From assembly GCA_024710445.1 (NCBI GenBank), contig JANJUT010000099.1:1-21496 (forward strand): a stretch of DNA of 21,496 bases. Direction: 5' to 3'. The DNA comes from Thiobacillus sp. (GTDB taxonomy: Bacteria > Pseudomonadota > Gammaproteobacteria > Burkholderiales > Thiobacillaceae). Numbering within the stretch: position 1 is the stretch's first letter; the number at the start of each line of letters is the position of its first letter. The notes under the pieces are model-generated. The model did not search any database. It had not been told where the DNA came from and worked only from the letters and a program-made list of their open reading frames with translations. This document shows, in pieces, positions 1-8,450 of the stretch. The translations under genes and the position numbers were made by a program.

Positions 1-2
1 AG

Positions 3-1106
3 CTGGGCCGGCTGGATGCCTGGCTGACCGCGCTGCTGGAACGCCCGCTGACCGACCCGCAACTGGGCTGGCTGCTGCGGGTGGCACTCTACCAGCTGGC
101 GTACACCCGTGCCCCCGCCCATGCGGTGGTTCACAATGCGGTGACCGCTGCGGGCGAAGGCTGGCGCCGCGGTCTTGCCAACGCGGTGTTGCGCAATTTT
201 CAGCGGCGCCGGGCCGAACTGGAAAAAATAGCGAACGATCAGCCTTCCGCGCGCTGGTCGCATCCCGACTGGTGGATTCAGAAGCTGCAAGCCGAACATC
301 CCGAACATTGGCAGGGCATTCTGGAAGCCGGCCTGCAGCACCCGCCGTTCACGTTGCGCGTCAATTGTCGTCATGGCGATGTGGCGAGTTATCTGCAACG
401 CCTGACCGAGGCCGAGTTGCCGGCGCGTCAAACCGGCCCGGATGCGGTCACGCTCGACAAGGCCGTTTCGGTGCATCTGCTGCCAGGCTTTGATCTGGGT
501 CATGTGTCGGTGCAGGATGCGGGCGCCCAGTGGGCTGCACGTCTGCTGGATGCGCAACCGGGCGAGCGGGTGCTGGATGCCTGTGCGGCCCCGGGCGGCA
601 AAACCGGCCATATCCTGGAACGTGCCGACGCGGTGCTGACTGCGCTTGATGTGGACGCCACGCGCTTGCAGCGTGTGCAGGAAAACCTCGATCGCCTCCA
701 GCTGAAGGCAAACCTGGTCGAGGGTGACGCGGCAAACCCGGATGCCTGGTGGGACGGCCAGCCATTTGATCGCATTCTGGCCGATGTGCCCTGCAGTGCA
801 TCGGGCGTGGTGCGTCGCAACCCCGATATCAAATGGCTGCGCCGCCCCGACGACATCGCGCAGTTTGCCGCACAACAGGCCGTCATGCTGGAGCGTCTCT
901 GGCCGCTTCTGGCTCCGGGTGGTACATTGCTCTACGCAACCTGCTCAATCTTCAATGAAGAAAACGATGGGCAGGTGTGCGCGTTCCTGGCGAATCACGC
1001 GCGTGACGCCGAGCGTCGTTTGCTTCCTGAGCCCTTGTCTGACGGATCGTTGCTGCCGGATACCGAGCATGATGGTTTTTACTACGCCTTGCTGCATAAA
1101 ATTTGA
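3..1106 (+). CDS. rsmB: 16S rRNA (cytosine-967-C5)-methyltransferase RsmB, 5' end outside window
   Basis: SAM-dependent methyltransferase that makes m5C967 in 16S rRNA. The reading frame is open from the first bases, so the start lies upstream; a GTG at 81 is only an internal Val codon. The visible 367 residues hold the end of the NusB-like RNA-binding domain (RAPAHAVVHNAV, then GLANAVLRNF), followed by the Rossmann catalytic domain. That domain contains the SAM loop DACAAPGGKT (about nt 576-606), ADVPCSASG (about nt 780-805) and YATCSIFNEEN (about nt 933-965). The two Cys residues in PCS and TCS are the conserved pair of m5C methyltransferases, with the TCS Cys as nucleophile. The protein ends normally at HKI-stop. 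The next gene begins inside its last codons, so it is the visible head of an operon with the DUF4390 gene and ntrYX. Full-length family members are about 430 residues, so roughly 60 are missing. Confidence 0.95.
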   Translation: MGRLDAWLTALLERPLTDPQLGWLLRVALYQLAYTRAPAHAVVHNAVTAAGEGWRRGLANAVLRNFQRRRAELEKIANDQPSARWSHPDWWIQKLQAEHPEHWQGILEAGLQHPPFTLRVNCRHGDVASYLQRLTEAELPARQTGPDAVTLDKAVSVHLLPGFDLGHVSVQDAGAQWAARLLDAQPGERVLDACAAPGGKTGHILERADAVLTALDVDATRLQRVQENLDRLQLKANLVEGDAANPDAWWDGQPFDRILADVPCSASGVVRRNPDIKWLRRPDDIAQFAAQQAVMLERLWPLLAPGGTLLYATCSIFNEENDGQVCAFLANHARDAERRLLPEPLSDGSLLPDTEHDGFYYALLHKI

Positions 1107-1710
1107 CCCACTGATTCGTGGGCTGCTCGGCTTGCTGCTGGCTTGCTGGATCGGTTTGGGGGGCAGTGCGCAGGCGAGCGATAAAAGCACGGTCAAACAA
1201 GCCGTCATCCAGGCCACGCCACAAGGCTATACCCTGGATGCGGACATCAACGTGGTGCTCAACAGCACGCTGGAAAACGCGCTCTCCAAGGGCATCAATC
1301 TGTATTTTCTGCTGGAGCTGGAACTCACCCGGCCGCGCAACTGGTGGCTGGACGAAACCATAGCCGAACCGGTGCGCAAGCAGCGGATTTATTACCATCT
1401 TCTGTTGCGGCGCTATGTAGTCGAAATCGGCTACACCACGCGCACGGTCGCGACGCTGAATGAAGCGCTGGCCATGCTGGGGACCGCCGAGGCATGGCAG
1501 ATACTGGAACGCGGCGCGCTCAAGCCGGGCCAGCGCTACGATGCGCGCCTGCGCCTGCGTCTCGACACGTCGCAGTTGCCCAAACCCCTTTCCATCGGTG
1601 CGGTGTCCGGTGACAAATGGGAACTGGTGACGCCCTGGTATGACTGGTCGTTTGATGCGCCGGCCGCTCCGGTAATCCCGCCCCCCGTGCCATTGCAGCC
1701 CTTGCCCTGA
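1069..1710 (+). CDS. DUF4390 domain exported protein
   Basis: Conserved betaproteobacterial protein of unknown function, 213 residues. The start ATG at 1069 (a second ATG at 1072) overlaps the end of rsmB by 38 bases. A GGA eight bases upstream is the only Shine-Dalgarno-like element. The frame stays open much further upstream inside rsmB, but that part is a shadow. The N-terminus carries a hydrophobic stretch, IRGLLGLLLACWIGLGG, ending in SAQA-S, which looks like a Sec signal peptide with signal peptidase I cleavage after AQA, so a periplasmic location is expected. The mature part has the style of DUF4390: INLYFLLELELTRPRNWW and QRIYYHLLLRRYVVEIG, then a Pro-rich end. The stop TGA overlaps the ATG of the sensor kinase by one base (TGATG), so translation is probably coupled. 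The position next to an NtrY-like kinase suggests a link to envelope sensing, but that is inference. Confidence 0.8.
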   Translation: MMVFTTPCCIKFDPLIRGLLGLLLACWIGLGGSAQASDKSTVKQAVIQATPQGYTLDADINVVLNSTLENALSKGINLYFLLELELTRPRNWWLDETIAEPVRKQRIYYHLLLRRYVVEIGYTTRTVATLNEALAMLGTAEAWQILERGALKPGQRYDARLRLRLDTSQLPKPLSIGAVSGDKWELVTPWYDWSFDAPAAPVIPPPVPLQPLP

Positions 1711-3842
1711 TGCGCAGTCTGATTGCTGTCGCCCTGATTCTGGGCATCGTGCTGCTGGGACTGGTGTTTTTTGCCAGTGGCGACAGCGGCGTCTTTTCCG
1801 ACAGCCTGCCGGCACTCTTCATTGGCGGCGGCGCGCTGGGGGTAGCGCTGCTGGTATTGCTGGGCTGGCGCTTGTGGTGGCTGCAAAAGCGTATTCGCCG
1901 GGGCGTGTTCGGCGCCAAGCTCACGCTCAAGTTGCTGCTGATGTTCGGCGTCGTCGCCTTGCTACCAGGATTGGTGGTGTACGGTGCATCGGTGTTTTTC
2001 CTGAATCGCTCAATCGAAACCTGGTTCGACGTCCGGGTGGACAATGCGCTGGCTTCCGGCGTCAATCTGGGACAGGCCGCGCTCGATGATCTGTTGCGCG
2101 AACTGGATAAGAAAGCTGAACGGATGGCGCTGTCCCTGTCGGACGAAGGCATGGGTTCCATCATCACCAGCCTGTCCACGCTGCGCGAACAAAGCACGGT
2201 GCAGGAGCTGACCCTGTTCGATGAACGCGGCGGCGTGGTCGCCCACGTCAGCGGCGAGCGCGGCGCATTGCTGCCGGTGTTGCCCGACCGCGCCGTGCTG
2301 TGGCAGGTGCGGCAGCAACAGCCCTATAGCCGCATTGAAGAAGTGCCGGAACGCGGACTCATCATGCATGTCATCGTGCCGGTATACACCAGCGCGCTGA
2401 TCGGCGAGACGCGTGTACTGCAGCTGGTGCAGCCGGTCCCGGACACGCTGGCACGGGATGCGCAGGCGGTGCAGCTGGCGTATCAGGAGTATCAGGAGAT
2501 CGCTGTTTCACGGCTGGGCCTGAAGCGGATCTATGGCGTGGCCCTGACACTTACACTGATGCTGGCATTGCTGATGACGCTGGTGATCGCGTATTTGCTG
2601 TCGGAGCGGCTGGGCTCTCCTCTGCGCACGCTGGCACGCGGTACCCGTGCCGTGGCCAAGGGGGATTTCTCGCAAATGCCCATGTTGAAAAGCCGTGATG
2701 AACTGGGCGTCTTGATCCAGTCGTTCAATCGCATGACGCGACAACTCTCCGACGCGCGCGAGCAGGTTGCGCAGAACCACCAGCAAACCGAGCAGGCCAA
2801 GGCCTTCCTCGAACGGGTGCTGGCCAACCTGTCATCGGGTGTGGTGGTGCTGGATGAGGGGCTGCGGATCCGTACCATGAACAGCGCGGCAGCCCATATT
2901 CTTGGAGTGGAAGCAGCCGTACTGGATGCGCAGCCGCTGACCGGGCTGGGCCGGGCGGATGAGGCTCTGCATGCGTTTGGCACAACGGTGGCGGCGCGCT
3001 TTGGCGAGCACGCAGGCGAATGGCAGGAGCAGATCGATTATGCGGGTCACGGCGGCAGTCAATCGCTGCTGCTGCGCGGGACACGCCTGCCGTCAGGCGT
3101 CGAACGGGGCTATGTGCTGGTGTTTGACGATGTGACCAAACTGATCGATGCCGAGCGCAACGCCGCCTGGAGCGAGGTGGCGCGCAGGCTGGCACACGAG
3201 ATCAAGAATCCGCTCACGCCAATTCAATTGTCTGCCGAGCGCATTGCGCGAAAACTGGACGGCCGCCTGCCGCCGGCAGAAGCGGAATTTCTGGCTCGTG
3301 CCACGCAAACCATTGTCAATCAGGTGGCCGCAATGAAAAGCATGGTGGACGCGTTTGCGGGTTATGCGCGGATGCCGCGCGCCAAGCTCGAGGCACTTGA
3401 CCTCAACGCACTGGTACATGAAGTGCTGTCTTTGTACGATGCCAGGGCCTTGGGTTTGCAGCTGCATCTCGATGCGGATTTGCCGCGAATTGCAGGTGAC
3501 TCCACATTATTGCGTCAAGTGATACATAATCTGTTGCAAAATGCGCAAGATGCGTTGAATGGCCATTCAGCACCGTGTGTTGAAGTCACTACGCATCCGA
3601 ATAACAATACGGTGTGTTTGACCGTAGCAGACAATGGGGCGGGATTTCCGGAACACCTGATGACGCGTCTGTTCGAGCCCTATGCAACCACCAAGGCCAA
3701 AGGAACAGGGCTGGGTCTGGCGATCGTTAAAAAAATTGTGGAAGAACACCAGGGCAAAATCCAGATCGAAAATCTTAAATCGGGCGGCGCGGCCATTCGT
3801 ATCGCGCTGCCTGTTTTTGTGGCGGCCGGAGAAAACACGTGA
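1710..3842 (+). CDS. ntrY: NtrY-like membrane sensor histidine kinase
   Basis: Histidine kinase of the NtrY type, 710 residues, partner of the next gene. Three membrane segments lie in the first 95 residues (about 4-22, 34-55 and 70-92). A periplasmic sensing region to about 270 and a fourth segment (YGVALTLTLMLALLMTLVIA) follow. Then come a HAMP linker (GSPLRTLARGTRAVAKGDF), a PAS domain (FLERVLANLSSGVVVLDEG) and the kinase core. The H-box is RRLAHEIKNPLTPIQ with the phospho-acceptor His at about residue 496. The ATPase part has the N-box QVIHNLLQNAQDAL, the G1 box DNGAGF and the G2 box GTGLGLAIV, all intact, so the kinase should be active. The H-box form LAHEIKNPLTPIQLS is characteristic of NtrY. 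The stop overlaps the GTG of the regulator by four bases (GTGA). The gene symbol is by family; the input signal is unknown. Confidence 0.88.
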   Translation: MRSLIAVALILGIVLLGLVFFASGDSGVFSDSLPALFIGGGALGVALLVLLGWRLWWLQKRIRRGVFGAKLTLKLLLMFGVVALLPGLVVYGASVFFLNRSIETWFDVRVDNALASGVNLGQAALDDLLRELDKKAERMALSLSDEGMGSIITSLSTLREQSTVQELTLFDERGGVVAHVSGERGALLPVLPDRAVLWQVRQQQPYSRIEEVPERGLIMHVIVPVYTSALIGETRVLQLVQPVPDTLARDAQAVQLAYQEYQEIAVSRLGLKRIYGVALTLTLMLALLMTLVIAYLLSERLGSPLRTLARGTRAVAKGDFSQMPMLKSRDELGVLIQSFNRMTRQLSDAREQVAQNHQQTEQAKAFLERVLANLSSGVVVLDEGLRIRTMNSAAAHILGVEAAVLDAQPLTGLGRADEALHAFGTTVAARFGEHAGEWQEQIDYAGHGGSQSLLLRGTRLPSGVERGYVLVFDDVTKLIDAERNAAWSEVARRLAHEIKNPLTPIQLSAERIARKLDGRLPPAEAEFLARATQTIVNQVAAMKSMVDAFAGYARMPRAKLEALDLNALVHEVLSLYDARALGLQLHLDADLPRIAGDSTLLRQVIHNLLQNAQDALNGHSAPCVEVTTHPNNNTVCLTVADNGAGFPEHLMTRLFEPYATTKAKGTGLGLAIVKKIVEEHQGKIQIENLKSGGAAIRIALPVFVAAGENT

Positions 3843-5113
3843 GCGGGCATATTCTCGTCGTGGACGATGAAGTAGGCATTCGTGAGTTGTTGTCGGAAAT
3901 CCTCACCGATGAGGGGTATGACGTTCACCTGGCCGAAAATGCCGAATCCGCACGTGCTTTCCGTTCCCAGCGTCGACCTGATCTGGTGTTGCTCGACATC
4001 TGGATGCCCGATACCGATGGTGTCACCCTGCTGAAGGAATGGGCGGGGGGCGGTCAGCTCACCATGCCGGTGGTGATGATGTCCGGCCACGGCACGATCG
4101 ATACTGCAGTCGAGGCCACCCGTCTGGGGGCGGTCGATTTTCTGGAAAAACCCGTGGCGCTGGCCAAGCTGATCGACACGGTCAACAAAGCCAACAAACG
4201 CGGCGTGGCGCTGCCTCGGCGCACCCCGGGCAAGGATCTTTCCGCACACGGCAAAAGCCCGCTGATCCTCGAACTCAAAAAGCGCCTGACCCAGATTGCC
4301 GGCAACACCGCACCGGTTCTGTTGATGGGCAGCGCCGGCAGCGGATTTGAAATTTGCGCCCATTTTCTGCACCAGCCGGCCACGCCCTGGATCGAGATCA
4401 AGGATCGTGCGCGCCTGGTGTCCGATCCTGTGAGCTTTGTCGAGGCCCTCGGCAATGGCACTTTGTACATGCCCGAAGTCTGCGATCTGGCACGGCTGGA
4501 GCAGAAAGGCCTGGGGCTGCTGCTGGACCGCATCGAAGGCAGCGGTGCGCGTCTGGTGTGTGCAAGCAGTCGCAGCCTCGACGCCATGGTGGCTGCGGGC
4601 GAGTTCGACAGCCGTCTGTTCTATCGTTTGTCCAGCCTTGCCATCCAGGTGCCGCCGTTGCGCGATCACCGTGAGGACGTGCCCGATATCGCCAACTTCA
4701 TGCTGGCGCAACTGGTGGAAGAAGGCGTGTGCCCGGTGCGGCGCCTGACCACGGCCGCCCAGAATCAGCTGCGTAACTTTGACTGGCCGGGCAATCTGCC
4801 GCAACTCAACAATGTGATGCGGACGCTGGCGGTCACAGCCCTGGCAAGCGAACTCGACGCCGCTGACGTCAACCGGGTGTTGGCGCCGATGAAGCAGTCG
4901 GCATCTGCCGTGGCGCATGGCATTCCGCTCGATATCCCATTGCGCGAAGCGCGCGATGCGTTCGAGCGTATGTATTTCGAGCACCTGATCCAGCAGGAAG
5001 GCGGCAGCATGACGCGCGTGGCCGACAAGTCGGGGCTGGAACGCACACACCTGTACCGCAAGTTGAAACAGCTGAATATCCGGCATGGGCGCAGGCTGGA
5101 CGAAGACCTGTAA
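3839..5113 (+). CDS. ntrX: NtrX-like response regulator with degenerate sigma-54 activator domain
   Basis: Response regulator of 424 residues paired with the kinase just upstream. The GTG start overlaps the kinase stop and has GGAG upstream. Residues 1-120 form an intact receiver: acidic pair DD at 9-10, phospho-acceptor Asp53 (LVLLDIWMPD), Lys104 (FLEKP). Residues 345-424 end in a Fis-type helix-turn-helix (MTRVADKSGLERTHLYRKLK). The central AAA+ domain is recognisable but decayed. The Walker A position reads GSAGSGFE (164-171) with Phe where Lys should be, and Walker B reads GNGTLYMPEV with Pro where Asp should be. Only about 35 residues separate the two, so the region holding the GAFTGA loop is absent. 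Arg-finger-like FDSRLFYRLS and FDWPGNLPQLNNVM remain. I infer a DNA-binding regulator that cannot remodel sigma-54 holoenzyme in the usual way. The symbol reflects family and synteny only. Confidence 0.82.
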   Translation: MSGHILVVDDEVGIRELLSEILTDEGYDVHLAENAESARAFRSQRRPDLVLLDIWMPDTDGVTLLKEWAGGGQLTMPVVMMSGHGTIDTAVEATRLGAVDFLEKPVALAKLIDTVNKANKRGVALPRRTPGKDLSAHGKSPLILELKKRLTQIAGNTAPVLLMGSAGSGFEICAHFLHQPATPWIEIKDRARLVSDPVSFVEALGNGTLYMPEVCDLARLEQKGLGLLLDRIEGSGARLVCASSRSLDAMVAAGEFDSRLFYRLSSLAIQVPPLRDHREDVPDIANFMLAQLVEEGVCPVRRLTTAAQNQLRNFDWPGNLPQLNNVMRTLAVTALASELDAADVNRVLAPMKQSASAVAHGIPLDIPLREARDAFERMYFEHLIQQEGGSMTRVADKSGLERTHLYRKLKQLNIRHGRRLDEDL

Positions 5114-5128
5114 GCCGAAGGAACACGC

Positions 5129-6502
5129 TTGAAAATCATCATCCTCGGGGCCGGCCAGGTTGGCGCCAATCTGGCCGAAAGTCTGGTCGCTGAAGATAAC
5201 GACATCACGGTCATCGATCTGGACCCCGCGCGGCTGGCGCTGCTGCAGGACCGCTTCGACCTGCGGACGGTGAGCGGCCATGCGGCCCATCCGTCCGTCC
5301 TCAAGAAGGCGGGCGCGGACGATGCCGACATGCTGGTGGCGGTCACCCAGAGTGACGAAACCAACCTGGTCGCCTGCCGGCTGGCCGCTACCCTGTTCAA
5401 TATTCCCAGCCGTATCGCACGGATCCGCTCGACCGACTTTCTGGATATTGGGCGCGAGTTTCTGTCCGAGCATTTTGGCGTTGATCACATCATCAGCCCG
5501 GAGTATGAGGTGACCGAAACGCTGCGCCGCCTGATCGAGCACCCGGAGGCGTTGCAGGTGCTCGACTTCGCCAACGGCAAGGTGCGGCTGGTGGCGGTGC
5601 GTGCCTATCATGGCGGCCCGCTGGTTGGACATGAGCTGCAGGATCTGCGCCGCCATATGCCGGATGTCGACTGTCGGGTAGCGGCGATTTACAGGCGCGA
5701 CCGGGGCATTGTGCCGAGGGGCATTACCGTGATCGAGCCGGGCGACGAGGTGTTTTTCCTTGCCCGCCTGGAGGATATTCCGGCCGTGATGCGTGAGTTG
5801 CGGCGGATGGAGCGGCCGGTCAAGCGCGTGATGATTGCCGGCGGCGGCAACATTGGACGGCAACTGGCTGCCCGGCTTGAGCGCGACTACGAAGTCAAGC
5901 TGATCGAGATCAACAAGACGGCGAGCAATCAGCTAGCCGAAAAACTGCACCGCACGCTGGTGCTGACGGGTGACGCGACCGACGAAGACCTCCTGGAGCA
6001 GGAGAACATCGAATCCATGGATGTGTTCTGCGCGCTGACCAACGACGACGAAGACAACATCATGTCGGCGCTGCTGGCCAAGCGCATGGGCGCGCATCGG
6101 GTGATGGCCCTGATCAACCGTTCGGCGTACGTCAATCTGGTACAGGGCGGCGAAATCGATATTGCCATCTCGCCCGCGCAGGCCACGGTAGGGCCTCTGC
6201 TTTCAAAAATCCGCCGTGGCGACATGGCCGCAGTGCACAGCCTGCGTCGTGGCGCGGCCGAGGTGCTCGAGATCGTCATTCATGGCGACCTGAAAACCTC
6301 CAAGGTGGTGGGCCGGCGCATTGGCGATGTGGCCTTGCCGGAAGGTTCGGCGATAGCCGCCATCATTCGCGGCGAGGAGGTGTTGATCGCGCACCACGAT
6401 ACCCTGATGGAAGCGGAAGACCATCTCATCCTGTTTGCGCTCAACAAGCGCATCATTCCCAAGGTTGAAAAACTGTTTCAGGTTGGCTTCGGCTTTTTCT
6501 AG
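5129..6502 (+). CDS. trkA: Trk potassium uptake system regulatory NAD-binding protein TrkA
   Basis: Cytoplasmic regulatory subunit of the Trk K+ transporter, 457 residues, the usual full length. The start is TTG at 5129, chosen because AAGGAA lies five bases upstream and the protein then begins at KIIILGAGQVG. It contains two tandem RCK units. Each starts with a Rossmann NAD/nucleotide site: ILGAGQVGANLAESL with acidic residue in TVIDLD near residue 30, and MIAGGGNIGRQLAARL near residue 235. Each is followed by a TrkA-C subdomain. TNDDEDNIMSALLAKRMGA is the typical second-domain motif. The gene lies 15 bases after the NtrX-like gene, so it is likely cotranscribed with ntrYX. trkH, the channel subunit, follows after a 157-base gap. 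Confidence 0.95.
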   Translation: MKIIILGAGQVGANLAESLVAEDNDITVIDLDPARLALLQDRFDLRTVSGHAAHPSVLKKAGADDADMLVAVTQSDETNLVACRLAATLFNIPSRIARIRSTDFLDIGREFLSEHFGVDHIISPEYEVTETLRRLIEHPEALQVLDFANGKVRLVAVRAYHGGPLVGHELQDLRRHMPDVDCRVAAIYRRDRGIVPRGITVIEPGDEVFFLARLEDIPAVMRELRRMERPVKRVMIAGGGNIGRQLAARLERDYEVKLIEINKTASNQLAEKLHRTLVLTGDATDEDLLEQENIESMDVFCALTNDDEDNIMSALLAKRMGAHRVMALINRSAYVNLVQGGEIDIAISPAQATVGPLLSKIRRGDMAAVHSLRRGAAEVLEIVIHGDLKTSKVVGRRIGDVALPEGSAIAAIIRGEEVLIAHHDTLMEAEDHLILFALNKRIIPKVEKLFQVGFGFF

Positions 6503-6659
6503 GCGTATCCATGCATCGTTTCACGCCCGTCCTGCACGTGCCTGGCCTGGTGATCCTGGTTTTCTGCTTCACCATGCCGGCCCCACGACACCCGGGGGGC
6601 TTGAGGCTGGGCGCTGGTAACATGCCAGTCATGTTGAAGCCTGTCTGGCAAATAGTCTG

Positions 6660-8117
6660 ATGTCGCAAACCCTGTCGGTCATCCACATTTTCTCAAAAGT
6701 CCTGATGCTGTACGCATTCGCCTTTTTGCTGCCGCTGGGGATATCCCTTGCGCTGGGGGATGGCGCGCATCTGGCCTACGATGAAGCCATTCTGGCGACG
6801 TTCTTTTCGGGCCTGTTCCTGTGGCTGGTATCGCGCCGGGGCAAGAAAGAGTTGCAGACACGGGATGGGTTTTTGCTGGTGGTGGTGATCTGGACGGTTT
6901 TGCCGGTGTTTTCGACGATACCCCTGCTGGTCTACATGCCGGCCCTCAGTTTTACCTATGCCTATTTCGAGGCCGTCTCCGGCCTCACGGCCACGGGTGC
7001 CACCGTGCTGTCGGGGCTCGATGGATTGCCCGCCTCCATCAACATCTGGCGCACACTGATGCACTGGATCGGCGGCATGGGCGTGATCGTGCTGGTGGTT
7101 GCGGTGCTGCCGATGCTGGGGGTGGGTGGCCGGCAACTGTTCAAGGCGGAAACACCCACACCAATGAAGGACAGCAAGCTCACCCCGCGCATGGCGGAAA
7201 CAGCCAAAGGCCTGTGGCTGGTTTATGCGCTGTTTACCGTGATCTGCATGCTGTCACTATGGGCGGGCGGCATGAACTGGATCGATGCCATGGTTCATGG
7301 CTTTAGCGTGATGGCCCTCGGCGGCATGTCGTCGCACGATGCCAGCATGGCCTACTTCGACTCCCCCCTGCTTGAGTCGATTGTCATGCTGTTTGCCCTG
7401 ATTGCCGGTATCAGTTTTTCGACACACTTCATGGCCTTTCGCATGCGCAGCCTGCTGACCTATCGGCACGACACCGAAATCCGCTGGTATTTCTCGGTGC
7501 TCGGCATCAGCATCCTGGGACTGACCTTATTCCTGTTGTACAAGGATTTTTATCTCGAATTCCCGGAAGCCCTGCGCCACGCAGCATTCAACACCATCTC
7601 CGTCGCCACCACGCTCGGCTTTTCCACCACCGACTACAATGTGTGGCCTTATTTTGCGCCGCTCTGGATGCTGTTCCTGTCGAGCTTTATCGCCAGCTCG
7701 GGTTCCACCGGCGGCGGCATCAAGATGCTGCGGGCCACCCTGCTGTACAAGCAGGTGTACCGCGAACTGATCAAGCTGGTGCATCCGCGCGCAGAAATCC
7801 ACACCAAGTTAGGCCGACAGGCGGTACCCAACAAGATCATTTATGCGGTGCTGGCGTTTTTGTTTATTTCTGTCGCCTCGATCGTGGTGCTGTCGTTCGT
7901 GCTGTCCGCATCGGGTCTGGATGTGTTCACGGCGTTTACGGCGGTGGTTGCGATGGTCAACAACACAGGCCCGGGTTTGGGACAGGTCGGCCCCGCCGGC
8001 ACCTATGCAGTATTGAACGACTTCCAGACCTGGGTGTGCAGTTTTGCCATGCTGCTGGGGCGGCTGGAGTTTTTTACGCTGCTGGTGGTATTCACCCCGG
8101 TTTTCTGGAGAAAATAA
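6660..8117 (+). CDS. trkH: Trk potassium uptake channel TrkH
   Basis: Inner-membrane K+-translocating subunit, 485 residues, normal length for TrkH. It is very hydrophobic and shows the four pore-loop signatures of the family: VSGLTATGATVLSG (about 103-116), SVMALGGMSSHD (about 217), SVATTLGFSTTDY (about 313) and MVNNTGPGLGQVGP (about 435). IASSGSTGGGIKMLR precedes the last repeat and belongs to the gating region. The protein ends in FWRK. The ATG at 6660 has no good Shine-Dalgarno site. A 12-codon reading frame (6622-6660) ends on a TGA that overlaps this ATG, which may supply ribosomes by coupling. The stop TAA overlaps the ATG of the TPR gene (TAATG). It works with TrkA encoded just upstream. 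Confidence 0.95.
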   Translation: MSQTLSVIHIFSKVLMLYAFAFLLPLGISLALGDGAHLAYDEAILATFFSGLFLWLVSRRGKKELQTRDGFLLVVVIWTVLPVFSTIPLLVYMPALSFTYAYFEAVSGLTATGATVLSGLDGLPASINIWRTLMHWIGGMGVIVLVVAVLPMLGVGGRQLFKAETPTPMKDSKLTPRMAETAKGLWLVYALFTVICMLSLWAGGMNWIDAMVHGFSVMALGGMSSHDASMAYFDSPLLESIVMLFALIAGISFSTHFMAFRMRSLLTYRHDTEIRWYFSVLGISILGLTLFLLYKDFYLEFPEALRHAAFNTISVATTLGFSTTDYNVWPYFAPLWMLFLSSFIASSGSTGGGIKMLRATLLYKQVYRELIKLVHPRAEIHTKLGRQAVPNKIIYAVLAFLFISVASIVVLSFVLSASGLDVFTAFTAVVAMVNNTGPGLGQVGPAGTYAVLNDFQTWVCSFAMLLGRLEFFTLLVVFTPVFWRK

Positions 8118-8440
8118 TGCCATCCATCGCGGACTTTGAGTCCATGCTGAAACAGGGCCGTGACAATGCTCTGCTGCGCTTTTCGCTTGGCAACGAATAT
8201 CTCAAGCAGGGTGATGCAGCCAAGGCGGTCGAGCACCTGAAATGCGCGGTGGAACACGACCCCAAATATTCAGCTGCCTGGAAGCTGCTGGGCCGCGCGT
8301 TGACCGATACCGAAGCCTGGAGCGAGGCGCTCGCAGCCTACCGGCAGGGCATCGCAGTGGCCGAGGCGCGCGGCGACAAGCAGGCGGCGAAGGAAATGGA
8401 AGTTTTCGCCAAACGTATCGAGGCCCGCGCAAACCAATAA
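8117..8440 (+). CDS. Small tetratricopeptide repeat protein
   Basis: Soluble 107-residue protein starting at the ATG that overlaps the trkH stop; GGAG lies seven to ten bases upstream. The frame stays open upstream inside trkH, but that part is a shadow. It contains two clear TPR-like units, ALLRFSLGNEYLKQGDAAKA and SAAWKLLGRALTDTEAWSEA, plus a third, more charged helix pair at the end (AYRQGIAVAEARGDKQAAKE). There is no signal peptide or membrane segment. TPR proteins act as protein-binding scaffolds; the partner is unknown. The overlap with trkH implies coupled translation, so a role near the Trk transporter is possible but unproven. Confidence 0.8.
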   Translation: MPSIADFESMLKQGRDNALLRFSLGNEYLKQGDAAKAVEHLKCAVEHDPKYSAAWKLLGRALTDTEAWSEALAAYRQGIAVAEARGDKQAAKEMEVFAKRIEARANQ

Positions 8441-8450
8441 GCCGCTTGGG

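Noticed and set aside
3680..5863. Long minus-strand open frame (727 codons) opposite ntrY, ntrX and trkA
   Set aside because: It spans three well-supported genes on the other strand and reads as His/Gln/Arg-rich antisense with no domain.
6453..6686. Small frames in the trkA-trkH gap on either strand
   Set aside because: They overlap the trkA end and trkH start, lack Shine-Dalgarno sites and look unlike proteins.
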